DNA from: Desulfosporosinus sp049943955
GTDB lineage: Bacteria; Bacillota; Desulfitobacteriia; Desulfitobacteriales; Desulfitobacteriaceae
Direction of reading: 5' to 3'
NCBI RefSeq assembly: GCF_049943955.1
Contig: NZ_JBNFTW010000004.1
Coordinates: forward strand, 310,001 to 374,000
Length of the DNA: 64,000 nt
Made by a program: the position numbers and the translations under genes. Below are positions 1-8,332 of this stretch, piece after piece. The notes below the pieces were generated by a model. It was not told the DNA's origin, did not search any database, and was given only the letters and a program-made list of their open reading frames with translations. Position 1 is the first letter of the stretch. The number at the start of each line of letters is the position of its first letter.

Positions 1-51
1 GAAGAGATGAGATTGTTGTGTAAGGTGTTAGGAATCGAAGTGATCGAGTAA
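1..51 (+). CDS. 3' end of a truncated gene (16 codons)
   Basis: The first 51 bases read without interruption to a TAA stop, giving a tail that ends LGIEVIE. The start lies outside the window, so the product cannot be named. A long hairpin follows at 107-170, which fits a gene end here. With only 16 codons this could also be chance. Confidence 0.3.
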   Translation, partial: EEMRLLCKVLGIEVIE

Positions 52-106
52 ACCATATTGTCTATTTTAGTTTCAGACCTTGTTCCAAAAGAAATGTCTA
101 CGAATA

Positions 107-170
107 GAAATAGTCAAAAAGGGTTTCAGGGTTCCTTGATAGGAATTCTGAAACCCTTTTTGACTATTTC
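107..170. repeat. Long perfect inverted repeat, possible terminator
   Basis: Two perfect 23-base arms (107-129 and 148-170) flank an 18-base loop that contains a further five-base pairing (TTCCT with AGGAA). No clean T-run follows on the plus strand, so it is not a textbook intrinsic terminator. The arm sequence GTCAAAAAGGG recurs beside the hairpin at 5788-5827, which suggests a REP-like family rather than a unique terminator. Confidence 0.6.
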
Positions 171-426
171 CGGAAGGCTAGAGGGCTTTAGCGTTTGAAG
201 ATTATTGCTATAAAAGGTAAAGCGATGGGAGTAGCTTAGGTTTTATTTTGGCGCTGATTTGGGCTTCAGGGGTGCTGAATAGTTAGTTATACTGAATGGT
301 TTGGCTATTTTGTGGAAAGTTAACTATGGCCTGTTTGTAAGTTCTGCAATTGGTCCTTAAGAAGTCTCTGAGAAAATAAAATTGATTAAAAATAATAAAC
401 GGTTTCATAAGAAAGGGACGTATCTC
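171..426. other. Intergenic stretch, nothing recognised
   Basis: No convincing open reading frame, promoter or structured element was seen between the hairpin and the next gene. It is the presumed promoter region of the iron-sulfur protein starting at 427. Confidence 0.4.
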
Positions 427-1011
427 ATGGAAAATAGCGCTGATCTCCAGAATCACCTTACAAATAAATTATTGCAGCAAGGAGCGTTGGCTGTCGGCTA
501 TACGAAAATAAGGCAGCAAGAGCCTGTTATGGTGATTGGCTTCCCCTTCTCGGATCAATGGATTTTAAATCATCCCTTTTACATCACGAAAAGGTTTGAG
601 GAAGAGGTATGGACAAGCTGGAAACTGTTGAGGGATATTGCCCAGGTTTTACGCAGTGAAGGATATTCTGCAGACATTAAAACCCCGCTCTCGCTATTCG
701 GGGATTTTCGCCCTTTGGCAATCGCGGCGGGGCTGGGAAACTGGGGGAAAAACGGACTGGTCACAAACCCTAACTATGGTTCAAAACTTTTATTTGCTGC
801 GATTTTTACAAATGCACCCTTACAAGGCAGTGTTGCAGAGAACTTGGGTTTAATTAATGAGTCCTGTGACAACTGCTCACTGTGTATTGACGCATGTCCG
901 GCAAAAGCATTTCAGGATAACAGATTTCATAAAATACGTTGTTTCCCAAAAGCGCTTCGGGGATGCTCGGAGTGCCTTCAAGTTTGCCGGGGAAGGGTTC
1001 AATTGCATTAG
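427..1011 (+). CDS. QueG-like 4Fe-4S protein, short form
   Basis: The 194-residue product has the iron-sulfur half of the epoxyqueuosine reductase (QueG)/reductive dehalogenase superfamily. Visible are a QueG-like AGLGNWGKNGLV stretch (residues 101-112), a ferredoxin motif with Cys147, Cys150, Cys153 and Cys157, and a second cluster set with Cys172, Cys180, Cys183 and Cys187. QueG itself is roughly twice as long, so the N-terminal cobalamin-binding part is missing. A role in queuosine synthesis is therefore doubtful; an electron-transfer role is inferred only. I chose ATG 427 because AAAGGGA lies about nine bases upstream; a TTG at 382 has no such site. It stands alone, followed by a repeat element. 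Confidence 0.75.
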   Translation: MENSADLQNHLTNKLLQQGALAVGYTKIRQQEPVMVIGFPFSDQWILNHPFYITKRFEEEVWTSWKLLRDIAQVLRSEGYSADIKTPLSLFGDFRPLAIAAGLGNWGKNGLVTNPNYGSKLLFAAIFTNAPLQGSVAENLGLINESCDNCSLCIDACPAKAFQDNRFHKIRCFPKALRGCSECLQVCRGRVQLH

Positions 1012-1068
1012 GGCGAGTTAATTAAGAATAATTAAGACTTAAGAATAGAGAGCTGTGATTCGAAAGGG

Positions 1069-1175
1069 TAATTTATCCAATCATAAGACTCTTTCTTTTA
1101 CAAGTGGCAGTGGTTCCCATACCTTGCTTCGGCGAAAGTGTTCACAGGACACTTTCGCCGAAGGAGTTCACTTTA
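1069..1175 (+). repeat. Dispersed two-hairpin repeat, copy A
   Basis: This copy shares the opening taatttatccaa block with the copy at 26169 and the core GTGGTTCCCATACCTTGC with the reverse complements of copies at 21561 and 31525. Its distal part is a strong hairpin: arms 1127-1141 and 1149-1163, both CTTCGGCGAAAGTGT-type and perfectly complementary. It lies between the QueG-like gene and the hydrogenase operon. The family resembles ends of IS200/IS605-type elements, which is inference. Confidence 0.7.
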
Positions 1176-1264
1176 ATAAATTTCAGCGAATTCGGATCAA
1201 ATTATTAATCAGAACAAAAAGTAAAGTGTGAATAATAATCAAATTAGAACTTTGGCAAAAATAC

Positions 1265-1293
1265 TTGTTATTTTTATCACTATAAGTTAATAT
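1265..1293 (+). promoter_or_regulatory. Candidate SigA promoter of hydCBA
   Basis: TTGTTA (1265-1270) and TAATAT (1288-1293) are separated by 17 bases, close to the vegetative consensus. This predicts an untranslated leader of about 100 bases before the start at 1402. Confidence 0.5.
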
Positions 1294-1401
1294 TTGTTTT
1301 ACATAGTGGAAACGTGTTTCGGATAATAGAACTAACATTGTAACTAATTATGAATTAATATCTATTATTTATGTGCAGAAAATAACAAAGGGGTATTACA
1401 A

Positions 1402-1863
1402 ATGAAAAAAGTTGACGAGGTTTTGGAAAAGTTTCGATACGCTAAAGAAAACCTTATTCAAATTCTGCTCGAACTACAGAGGCTTTCGGGAAAAAACTAT
1501 TTACCTGAGGAATGGGTGGAGTATGTTGCGAAGGCCCTTGACATGCCTATGAACAAGGTGTACGGAGTTATGACCTTCTACGGGATGTTTAGCACCAAGC
1601 CCAGAGGAAAAAATCTCATTGAAGTTTGTAAGAGCGGTCCCTGTCATGTGTCGGGTTCTGATGGCATTGAACTGATGTTAGAAAAAGAGTTGGCAATTAA
1701 GCCGGGGCAAACAACAGAAGATGGACTCTTTACTTTAGAACGTTCCAATTGCTTTGGCGCTTGTGATATAGCCCCTGCCATAAAAATCGGCGAAAAGGTT
1801 TATGGCAATTTAACGCCGGACTCGCTCAGAGCGGTCATTAAATCTTACAGAGAGGAGGCTTAA
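1402..1863 (+). CDS. hydC: NuoE-like [2Fe-2S] subunit of trimeric [FeFe] hydrogenase
   Basis: This 153-residue protein belongs to the 24-kDa (NuoE/HndA/HydC) thioredoxin-fold ferredoxins. Ligands of the [2Fe-2S] cluster are visible as Cys76-x4-Cys81 and Cys117-x3-Cys121, with the family motif VYGVMTFY before them and TTEDGLFTLE between the pairs. In characterised bifurcating hydrogenases this subunit passes electrons near the flavin subunit. It is first of three tightly packed genes; the next starts four bases after its stop, so translational coupling is likely. AAAGGGG sits eight bases before the ATG. Cytoplasmic. Confidence 0.93.
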   Translation: MKKVDEVLEKFRYAKENLIQILLELQRLSGKNYLPEEWVEYVAKALDMPMNKVYGVMTFYGMFSTKPRGKNLIEVCKSGPCHVSGSDGIELMLEKELAIKPGQTTEDGLFTLERSNCFGACDIAPAIKIGEKVYGNLTPDSLRAVIKSYREEA

Positions 1864-1867
1864 CAGC

Positions 1868-3163
1868 ATGGAAAACACCAAGATATTAAGCTCGCGTTTT
1901 GGAAAAATTAGGCCGGACTCAGTGGAAGAATTTGTTGCTGCCGGTGGCTACGAAGGGCTAAAAAAAGCTATTACCATGAGACCTGAAGAGATTATTCAGG
2001 AGATTAAAAACGCCTATCTTTTTGGACGAGGAGGAGCGGCATATCCTACGGGAGTTAAGTGGGAACAGGCTTATGCTATTCCTCTGGAAAAAGGGCCCAA
2101 ATACATGATTTGTAATGCGGACGAAGGAGAACCGGGAACATTTAAGGACCGCCATATTATGGCCGAAGATCCCTTGATGTTAATCGAAGGGATGACAATT
2201 GGGGCCTTTATTTTCGAGGCAAAGGAAGGATACATCTATTGCCGGGGGGAATATTCCGGGATTCAAGAAATATTAAGGAGCGCGATTAAGAACGCTACAG
2301 AGGCTGGATTTCTCGGAGAAAACATCCTGGGTACGGGACTGAATTTTAATATTAAAGTGGTTTCAGGAGCCGGGGCTTATGTTTGCGGAGAAAATACCGC
2401 CTTGGTGGAATCGATCGAAGGAAAAACCGGCAGACCGAGACGTAAACCGCCCTATATCAAGAATGCGGGCCTTAATATGATGCCCACTGTATTAAATAAC
2501 GTCGAGACTTACGCCTGTATTCCCTGGATTGTTAAGGAAGGCGGAGAAAAATTTCTATCGTTGGGGACGGAATTCAGCGGCGGGACAAAATTGATGTGTC
2601 TCTCTGGAAATGTTGTTCAGCGGGGAGTATATGAAGTGCCTTTTGGGACGACCCTCAGAGAACTTATTTATGATCTCGGTGGCGGAATTGCTGACGGCAA
2701 AACATTGAAATTTGTTCATTTGGGTGGATCAAGTGGAGCTTGTTTCCCTGAAGAATTACTGGATACAAAAATTTGTTATAACGACCTTCGGAAAAACGGT
2801 TTATCACTGGGTTCAGGTGCCGTTCTTGTTGTCGATGATAGTCATTGTGTTGTGGATTATCTCAAGACGGTCATGGAGTTCTTCGAAGATGAGTCTTGCG
2901 GTAAGTGTACTCCATGCCGGGAAGGAAATCGAAGAATGGTTGAAATCCTGGAGAAGCTGACTTCAGGCAGAGGGACAAAGGAAGACCTCGAGCGTCTCCA
3001 AAGATTAGCTCGGACGATGAGAAATACAAGCTTTTGCGGTTTGGGTCAAAGCGCTCCAGTTCCTGTTACTACACTGCTCAAGCATTTTGCGAATGAATTT
3101 GAAGCTCATGTTCAGGGTCAATGTCCCAGTGGAAAATGCAGCATGAGTGGGGTAAGGAGGTAA
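1868..3163 (+). CDS. hydB: NuoF-like flavoprotein subunit of trimeric [FeFe] hydrogenase
   Basis: The 431-residue product is the FMN- and NAD(P)H-binding 51-kDa-type subunit. The glycine-rich motif GRGGAAYPTGVKW is at 53-65, CNADEGEPGTFKDR at about 82-95 and a [4Fe-4S] site at Cys344, Cys347, Cys350 and Cys390. Compared with the paralogue at 42783-44666 it lacks the N-terminal [2Fe-2S] thioredoxin-like domain and the C-terminal two-cluster ferredoxin domain, ending just after a CPSGKC remnant. It is therefore the compact HndC/HydB form. A GGAGG inside the end of hydC serves as ribosome binding site. Electron bifurcation with ferredoxin is known for the family and inferred here. Confidence 0.93.
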   Translation: MENTKILSSRFGKIRPDSVEEFVAAGGYEGLKKAITMRPEEIIQEIKNAYLFGRGGAAYPTGVKWEQAYAIPLEKGPKYMICNADEGEPGTFKDRHIMAEDPLMLIEGMTIGAFIFEAKEGYIYCRGEYSGIQEILRSAIKNATEAGFLGENILGTGLNFNIKVVSGAGAYVCGENTALVESIEGKTGRPRRKPPYIKNAGLNMMPTVLNNVETYACIPWIVKEGGEKFLSLGTEFSGGTKLMCLSGNVVQRGVYEVPFGTTLRELIYDLGGGIADGKTLKFVHLGGSSGACFPEELLDTKICYNDLRKNGLSLGSGAVLVVDDSHCVVDYLKTVMEFFEDESCGKCTPCREGNRRMVEILEKLTSGRGTKEDLERLQRLARTMRNTSFCGLGQSAPVPVTTLLKHFANEFEAHVQGQCPSGKCSMSGVRR

Positions 3164-3169
3164 ATAAGG

Positions 3170-4897
3170 ATGGAAAAGATTAACCTAACAATTGATGGTA
3201 TAGATATTTCCGTTGCCAAGGGTTCTACGATTTTACAAGCTGCCAAAGAAGCCCGGGTAGATATTCCAACTCTCTGTTTCCTGCAGGGGGTTCATGAGCC
3301 AGGCTCTTGCAGAATTTGTGTCGTTGAAGTTGAAGGCTGGAGGGGACTGCAGCCTGCCTGCGTAACAAAAGCCGAGGAAGGGATTGTGGTTAAAACCTCA
3401 AGTAAGCTCGTGCGAGAGACACGGAGGGATATCTTAGAACTCATATTGGCAAATCATAATCGGGAATGCTTATCTTGTAAAAGAAATCAAAAATGTGAAC
3501 TCCAAAAGCTCGCTGAGGATTTTGGCATTGACTCCAATTACTATGAGAAAAAAGGAACTAGTGTGGAGTTGGATCAATCTGGCCCGGTGGTCAGGGATAC
3601 CAGCAAATGTGTTTTATGCGGCAGGTGTGTCAGCGTTTGCTCGAACATCCAAAAGGTTAATGCTATTGAATTAGCCTATAGAGGGCCCGATACCTCCGTT
3701 ACCACTCCCTATGAACAAAGTCTGTCTCTTCGTTCCTGCATTAATTGCGGGCAGTGTATAAAGGTTTGTCCCGTAGGCGCGCTCCAGGAAAGAGATGATA
3801 CGGAAAAAGTTTGGAATGCGCTTGAAGACCCGGAGGTCCATGTCGTCGTACAAACGGCTCCTGCCGTCAGGGTTGCTTTGGGTGAGGAATTTGGCCTGCC
3901 TGTTGGAACTAATGTTAAAGGGAAAATGGTAAGTGCCCTGAGAAGATTAGGCTTTAATAGGATATTCGATACTACCTTTAGCGCAGATCTTACCATCATG
4001 GAAGAAGGTACAGAACTGCTGCATAGGATCAACAATGGAGGCAAGCTGCCGCTGATTACCTCCTGCTCTCCGGGATGGGTCAAATTCTGCGAGCATAATT
4101 ATCCGGATTTTCTGGATAATCTATCAAGCTGCAAGTCGCCCCAGCAGATGTTTGGAGCGGTAGCTAAGTCCTATTATCCGCAAAAAGCCGGTCTTGATGC
4201 GGAGAAGGTCTTTGTTGTCTCGGTTATGCCTTGTACAGCTAAAAAGTTTGAAGCAGACCGCGAAGAACTGAGGATCAATGGACTTAAGGATGTTGATGCC
4301 GTCATAACGACGAGAGAACTCGCTAAAATGATTAAACAAGCGGGCATAAATTTTAATGAACTATCAGATAGCCATTATGATGAACTTCTTGGCACTTCAA
4401 CTGGTGCCGGTGTAATCTTTGCCAATACCGGTGGGGTTATGGAAGCAGCTCTGCGAACAGTCGCTGATATCTTGACTGGTGAAGATCTTCAAACCATTGA
4501 ATATCACGAAGTTCGTGGTTTGGAGGGAATCAAAGAAGCAACAGTCAATGTTAATGGGATGAAATTAAACGTGGCAATTGCCCATGGCACGGGTAATGCG
4601 GCGAAGCTCCTTGATACGATCAGGGAAGGTAAAGCAACCTATCATTTTATTGAAGTTATGGGTTGCCCTGGAGGTTGCATTAATGGCGGCGGTCAGCCAA
4701 TTCTTATGGATAAATCCAAAACTCTAGAGGTTAATCAATTACGAGCTGCTAGTATCTATTCCTTAGACAGAACGGCCGTTAAGAGAAAATCCCATGATAA
4801 TCCTGAAATTAAAAAGATTTACGCAGAATTTCTGGACAAACCCGGCAGTAGTAAGGCCCATCAATTATTGCACACTCACTATATTGCCAGAAACTAA
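3170..4897 (+). CDS. hydA: [FeFe] hydrogenase catalytic subunit, Ser at an H-cluster ligand position
   Basis: The 575-residue protein has the full layout of Clostridium CpI: a [2Fe-2S] domain (Cys36, 47, 50, 64), a His-ligated cluster (His96, Cys100, 103, 109), two [4Fe-4S] clusters (Cys147-157 and Cys190-200), the H-domain and a C-terminal small-subunit region. H-domain numbering coincides with CpI: Cys299, Cys355, Cys499, Cys503, Met353 and Lys358, and proton-path residues Glu279, Glu282, Arg286 and Ser319. The first H-cluster motif reads TSCSPGW, so Ser300 sits where CpI has the ligand Cys300. Third gene of the operon, six bases after hydB. Role: reversible H2 oxidation or evolution, probably with NAD(P)H and ferredoxin. 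Confidence 0.93.
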   Translation: MEKINLTIDGIDISVAKGSTILQAAKEARVDIPTLCFLQGVHEPGSCRICVVEVEGWRGLQPACVTKAEEGIVVKTSSKLVRETRRDILELILANHNRECLSCKRNQKCELQKLAEDFGIDSNYYEKKGTSVELDQSGPVVRDTSKCVLCGRCVSVCSNIQKVNAIELAYRGPDTSVTTPYEQSLSLRSCINCGQCIKVCPVGALQERDDTEKVWNALEDPEVHVVVQTAPAVRVALGEEFGLPVGTNVKGKMVSALRRLGFNRIFDTTFSADLTIMEEGTELLHRINNGGKLPLITSCSPGWVKFCEHNYPDFLDNLSSCKSPQQMFGAVAKSYYPQKAGLDAEKVFVVSVMPCTAKKFEADREELRINGLKDVDAVITTRELAKMIKQAGINFNELSDSHYDELLGTSTGAGVIFANTGGVMEAALRTVADILTGEDLQTIEYHEVRGLEGIKEATVNVNGMKLNVAIAHGTGNAAKLLDTIREGKATYHFIEVMGCPGGCINGGGQPILMDKSKTLEVNQLRAASIYSLDRTAVKRKSHDNPEIKKIYAEFLDKPGSSKAHQLLHTHYIARN

Positions 4898-5034
4898 AGA
4901 GTTGTTTTAAGCATCAAACACCTACGTGTTCATTAAAAATAGTAGTTTTTCAGGAGAATCAAGGTAGATTTCGATGGAATTTATAACTCAAAAGACCATT
5001 GTTTTTTACTTGAAAAATAAATAAACAATAACAC

Positions 5035-5067
5035 AAAAGAACTCCGTAGTATTGCGGAGTTCTTTTT
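5035..5067. terminator. Bidirectional terminator between convergent genes
   Basis: Perfect 12-base arms (5035-5046 and 5055-5066) with an eight-base loop end in a T-run on both strands. It lies between hydA (plus) and the YopX-like gene (minus) and can serve both. Confidence 0.85.
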
Positions 5068-5071
5068 GTCC

Positions 5072-5539
5072 TTAGTTAAGTAATTCTGCATTCTCAAACC
5101 AGTTTCCGATAACTTCGGGTTGGTTTGCTTTGTCTAATTCATCGAGAAATTGTTCATCTTTATTAACGATAATCCATTCGCCGGATTGTTCGCTATACTG
5201 AATTCTTCCTAAAGTTCTGGCTGATCTTTGAGTCAAATTACCTGAAGGGTAGAAGGAAATAATGTCTTTACCAAAGATTTTTTTCCCCGTTTTGTCCAAA
5301 AGATTCGTGTATTGCATGATATCAATACCTATAAAAGCTATGACCTTCTCTTCCCAATCGTTTTCATAATGACTTGATAAACAGTCCAAGGTATAATGAA
5401 TTCCTTCCGAGGAAATATGAACGGGATATTCGGTGTGCCCTAACTTTTTCAGATAATCAGGAAGCCATAAATCTTGATCATAAATCAAGGCCTTTTCTTT
5501 TTCATCGTAAGCTCTGAATTCTCTTTCGACTTTGCCCAT
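5072..5539 (-). CDS. YopX-like family protein
   Basis: The 155-residue product begins REFRAYDEKEKAL and carries MQYTNLLDKTGKKIFGKDII (about 75-94), which matches the pattern of the YopX family (R-x-F-R-A-x-D near the start, then MQYTGLKDKNGKEIYEGDI). YopX proteins are mostly phage or prophage encoded and have no established biochemical function. No other phage genes are nearby, so this is either a lone remnant or a domesticated gene. The start is supported by AAGGGAG about seven bases upstream. Its 3' end abuts the bidirectional terminator. Confidence 0.75.
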   Translation of the reverse strand: MGKVEREFRAYDEKEKALIYDQDLWLPDYLKKLGHTEYPVHISSEGIHYTLDCLSSHYENDWEEKVIAFIGIDIMQYTNLLDKTGKKIFGKDIISFYPSGNLTQRSARTLGRIQYSEQSGEWIIVNKDEQFLDELDKANQPEVIGNWFENAELLN

Positions 5540-5664
5540 ATCACCGCTCCCTTTATGATTTAGTTATTTTCAGTATAGTCTAAATAGTAGGCATCGTCTA
5601 TAATATTCGACTTTTTCTATCATTTATTTATGAAAATTTTTAAGAAAACATTTATCATCGTGCA

Positions 5665-5700
5665 GCGTCACCTGCTTATCTTTTACTTAGTATGTGACGC
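5665..5700. repeat. Small inverted repeat GCGTCAC/GTGACGC
   Basis: Seven-base arms at 5665-5671 and 5694-5700 with a 22-base loop. It lies in the otherwise unremarkable gap upstream of the YopX-like gene and could be an operator or chance. The reading frame covering it has no ribosome binding site and no recognisable protein. Confidence 0.3.
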
Positions 5701-5780
5701 GATCACCTTTATATGGAGTTGCTTCACGATAGATTATATAAGTAGGTTACAATTCATGCATGGCTTCTTGAAGAGGGAAG

Positions 5781-5827
5781 TCAAAAAGGGACAGGCACGT
5801 TGCCTTTCGAAACAACGTGCCTGTCTC
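5781..5827 (-). terminator. Terminator of the SIMPL gene, REP-like hairpin
   Basis: Thirteen-base perfect arms (5790-5802 and 5813-5825), extendable by one GU and one GC pair, are followed on the minus strand by CCCTTTTTGAC. That is a good intrinsic terminator for the gene ending at 5867. The GGGACAGGCACG sequence resembles REP palindromes. Confidence 0.75.
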
Positions 5828-5866
5828 ACTTTAGTTAGTGTTTGTAAATTGAAAAATTTAGTGAAT

Positions 5867-6583
5867 CTACTGTTGGACCGTATAAGACAAGTCTGCAGTA
5901 GCTGAGATTGTAATCTTTTCCGGACTTTGTGGTTGGGGAGTTGCAGAACCGCTAAGGGAAACTGTATTTCTGGGATAAGGCTGAATATTTGAATCTGAAT
6001 TAAAGTCAATTCTGAGGCTATCTAATTTATCCAACGTAACACCTAAAGCATTGGCACTACTGAGAATATTCTCCTTCGCAGCGGCAATCGCGGAAGCAAT
6101 CACTTGATCTTTGTACTTTCCTGGGTCCTGGATGGAATAGTTAACCGAATTTACATTGACCTCGCTGATATCTGCCAGTTTATCGAGAATATCCCCGACT
6201 TTATCTAACTCTTTAATAGTTACTGTCATACTGCTATTCGAAGAGTATACAGTAACTTCATTTTTAGTAGTATCATCTGATTTGGTGTAAGAATAGGTGG
6301 AATAGTTTGTAGTCTTAATGGCATCTTTGCTTAGGCCTTCACCTACGAGCAAATCCATGGCCTTGTTAACAGCAATCGAATTATTTTCCTGGGCTAAAGC
6401 CGCACTGTTTGCTTCAGTTCTAACGGATAAGTTGAGTTGGACTATGTCCGGGTCTACGTTCACGGAACTGGTTGCCGAAGTTTCGATTGTTCCTGGTTGT
6501 TGAATTTCCGCTGCTGATGCAGTTTGAGCAAATAATAGGGTTAGTACAAGAGCAAAAAATATAAGCTTAATACTTTTTTTCAA
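5867..6583 (-). CDS. Exported SIMPL-domain (DUF541) protein
   Basis: The 238-residue product starts with a classical signal peptide (KKS, then a hydrophobic run ending AQTASAAE, cleavage near residue 25). The rest matches the SIMPL/DUF541 family: an N-terminal segment with VDPDIVQLNLSV (about 44-55), an alternating region rich in NYSTYSYT, and a C-terminal strand KITISATADLSYTVQQ. The family is periplasmic or extracytoplasmic and its molecular role is unsettled. The start is TTG at 6583, supported by GGAGG eight bases upstream; no ATG is available. It is monocistronic, closed by the hairpin at 5788-5827. Confidence 0.85.
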   Translation of the reverse strand: MKKSIKLIFFALVLTLLFAQTASAAEIQQPGTIETSATSSVNVDPDIVQLNLSVRTEANSAALAQENNSIAVNKAMDLLVGEGLSKDAIKTTNYSTYSYTKSDDTTKNEVTVYSSNSSMTVTIKELDKVGDILDKLADISEVNVNSVNYSIQDPGKYKDQVIASAIAAAKENILSSANALGVTLDKLDSLRIDFNSDSNIQPYPRNTVSLSGSATPQPQSPEKITISATADLSYTVQQ

Positions 6584-6703
6584 AAGAGACGCCTCCTTAA
6601 TAATTAATCATTCTAATAAAACACAAACAAAAAAGTAACTAATCAATTTTTAAGGGTATTTACGGTCCGCCTTAGTAAATAACCAATATCCATGCAATCG
6701 TGA

Positions 6704-6740
6704 GATTCCCGTTTCTCTAAGTAGGAGTGGTGCCGGCGAA
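6704..6740 (+). repeat. Dispersed repeat, degenerate copy
   Basis: The stretch starting GATTCCCGTTTC and ending GAGTGGTGCC aligns with hairpin 1 of the dispersed family (consensus GACTCCCACTTC then GAGTGGTTCCC). It is the only thing recognised in the 390-base gap 6584-6973, apart from AT-rich sequence expected to hold the SIMPL promoter. Confidence 0.5.
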
Positions 6741-6973
6741 CTATCTTAGTACTATCGTCGTTGGGGATATAGTCCTTCTACGGAATCCTTATTTTTTAGC
6801 TTTAGACGAAAAAGTTTTACATTTATGGGTTTTTGGGTGAACGTGAGATCCGGACTAGTTATTACAGATCGAATCAAGGCTTTGTCTTAAGAAAGCTAGG
6901 TTTGTTCCTTGGTAATCACCCCTTTCATAGTAATCAATAGACGGAGCTTGTTAACCACAAATCAATTCGCGGG

Positions 6974-8332
6974 TTAAGCCAGCCCGTTCCAAAAGTTGTT
7001 AAATGTAGGGCTATCCACTTTGAAGAATATATTGACGCCATTAATATAGACATAGCCTTCTTTAAAAAGCCGTAATTCCACACCGCTGCCATCTTTTAAT
7101 CGGATATCCAAAAATCGCTGATCCGTTGTATCTTGTTCGGAAAATAAATAGTCTAAGCCTTCTTCAGCCACGGGAACTGAGTTTTCTAATGCTGCCAGAA
7201 AAACGTTAAATTGATCAAGATTTGATAGGGATTTGAAATCATTTTTGCCGTTGTTCCAACTATCGAAGTCCTCATAACGAACTGAAGCAATATTTTTTTC
7301 GATCTGGAACTTACCAACTATATCATGTCCTGTTTTCACAGTGATGCCGTTCAGGCAATCAAAGAACTGAGCATTAACTTCACCGTTGATTTGTCCATAC
7401 GTCATAATTCTGAAGCTCTTGTCATAGCCCTTGACGGAATAGACGTCTTGGATCCCAACCGTCGAAGCCAATTCTTCGTCATAATCGTTCGGCTGACTCC
7501 ATTCTGTGATAGTTCCCTTCGTGGTGCCAAGCTTTTCGTCAACCAACGCAGCGGCCCTGTTCAGATCCAGGGTTAAAGTGCTTCGGATATATATCCTCCC
7601 TTGATAGACAATAAGTTCCATCATTTTTGCCGTTGTTACCGAATCTGTTGCCTTAACCGGCAATTGAACTTTGGGAATATAAATCCCCTCATTTTGCTGA
7701 TTTAACCCTTGCGATATTTGATTCTGTGAACTGACACCGTTGTTGCCGCCATTGTCTCTAAGCAAAGTTCTGGGTTCTGGTGTTGTTTCATTTTCAGCCG
7801 GGATTTGCTTAGAACTGTTGGCCTCGTTGTCCTGGTGAAGTGCTTTCGAGTTGTCATTTTGCTTATCAGTACTGGGAAGGGGCGGTGATTTGACGTCGGA
7901 GTCGCTGTGGGTTTGAGGAGTGATAGTTTCAGTCGGGTTGTTATTTTGGTCTGTATGTTGGTCGATATTTTGGCTGGTTTGGTTACTATTTTGATTGTTA
8001 TTAGTTTGGGGGAGGTTTGAATTTTGAACATTATTTCCTTGAGTTTTTTGTTCCGCTTGGTTACCGCCTTTATTATCGGGGAGGAGAGCAATGGATGTGT
8101 TATTGGGGGTATTGTTTTGAACAGCTAATTTGGGAGGGGTTTCAATCTGATGATTGGCCAATACACCTGCCCCAAGAGCCACGATCAGCCCAGCAGCTAT
8201 TACAGCGATAGGTTTGAAGGGCATTCCTCTTGCCAGCTTCCCGTTTAATTTGGCGGATAATCTCTGTTCCATGTCATCGTCCGGCTCAAGTTTTTCGATA
8301 ACGCGTTTAATATCAAAGCTGTTCATTTTCAT
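6974..8332 (-). CDS. Membrane-anchored anti-sigma factor, N/Q-rich linker
   Basis: The 452-residue product overlaps the 3' end of an ECF sigma gene by 20 bases, the usual arrangement of sigma and its cognate anti-sigma. Residues 1-38 form a short charged cytoplasmic domain, about 40-60 a single membrane span (PIAVIAAGLIVALGAGVLA), about 70-210 a low-complexity linker rich in Asn, Gln and Thr, and about 215-452 an extracytoplasmic domain of mixed alpha/beta character that I do not recognise. No zinc-binding HxxxCxxC motif was seen, so it is not a ZAS-type anti-sigma. Function is inferred from position and topology. Confidence 0.7.
   Translation of the reverse strand: MKMNSFDIKRVIEKLEPDDDMEQRLSAKLNGKLARGMPFKPIAVIAAGLIVALGAGVLANHQIETPPKLAVQNNTPNNTSIALLPDNKGGNQAEQKTQGNNVQNSNLPQTNNNQNSNQTSQNIDQHTDQNNNPTETITPQTHSDSDVKSPPLPSTDKQNDNSKALHQDNEANSSKQIPAENETTPEPRTLLRDNGGNNGVSSQNQISQGLNQQNEGIYIPKVQLPVKATDSVTTAKMMELIVYQGRIYIRSTLTLDLNRAAALVDEKLGTTKGTITEWSQPNDYDEELASTVGIQDVYSVKGYDKSFRIMTYGQINGEVNAQFFDCLNGITVKTGHDIVGKFQIEKNIASVRYEDFDSWNNGKNDFKSLSNLDQFNVFLAALENSVPVAEEGLDYLFSEQDTTDQRFLDIRLKDGSGVELRLFKEGYVYINGVNIFFKVDSPTFNNFWNGLA

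Noticed and set aside
5072..5539. Prophage suggested by the YopX-like gene
   Set aside because: No integrase, terminase, capsid or other phage gene is nearby and no attachment repeats were seen.
5630..5905. Plus-strand open frame of 91 codons
   Set aside because: It runs through a terminator hairpin and antisense to the SIMPL gene, has no ribosome binding site and has no protein-like pattern.
6584..6973. c-di-GMP or other riboswitch between the SIMPL and anti-sigma genes
   Set aside because: No GEMM, ydaO or ykkC core sequence was found; part of it aligns with the dispersed repeat family instead.
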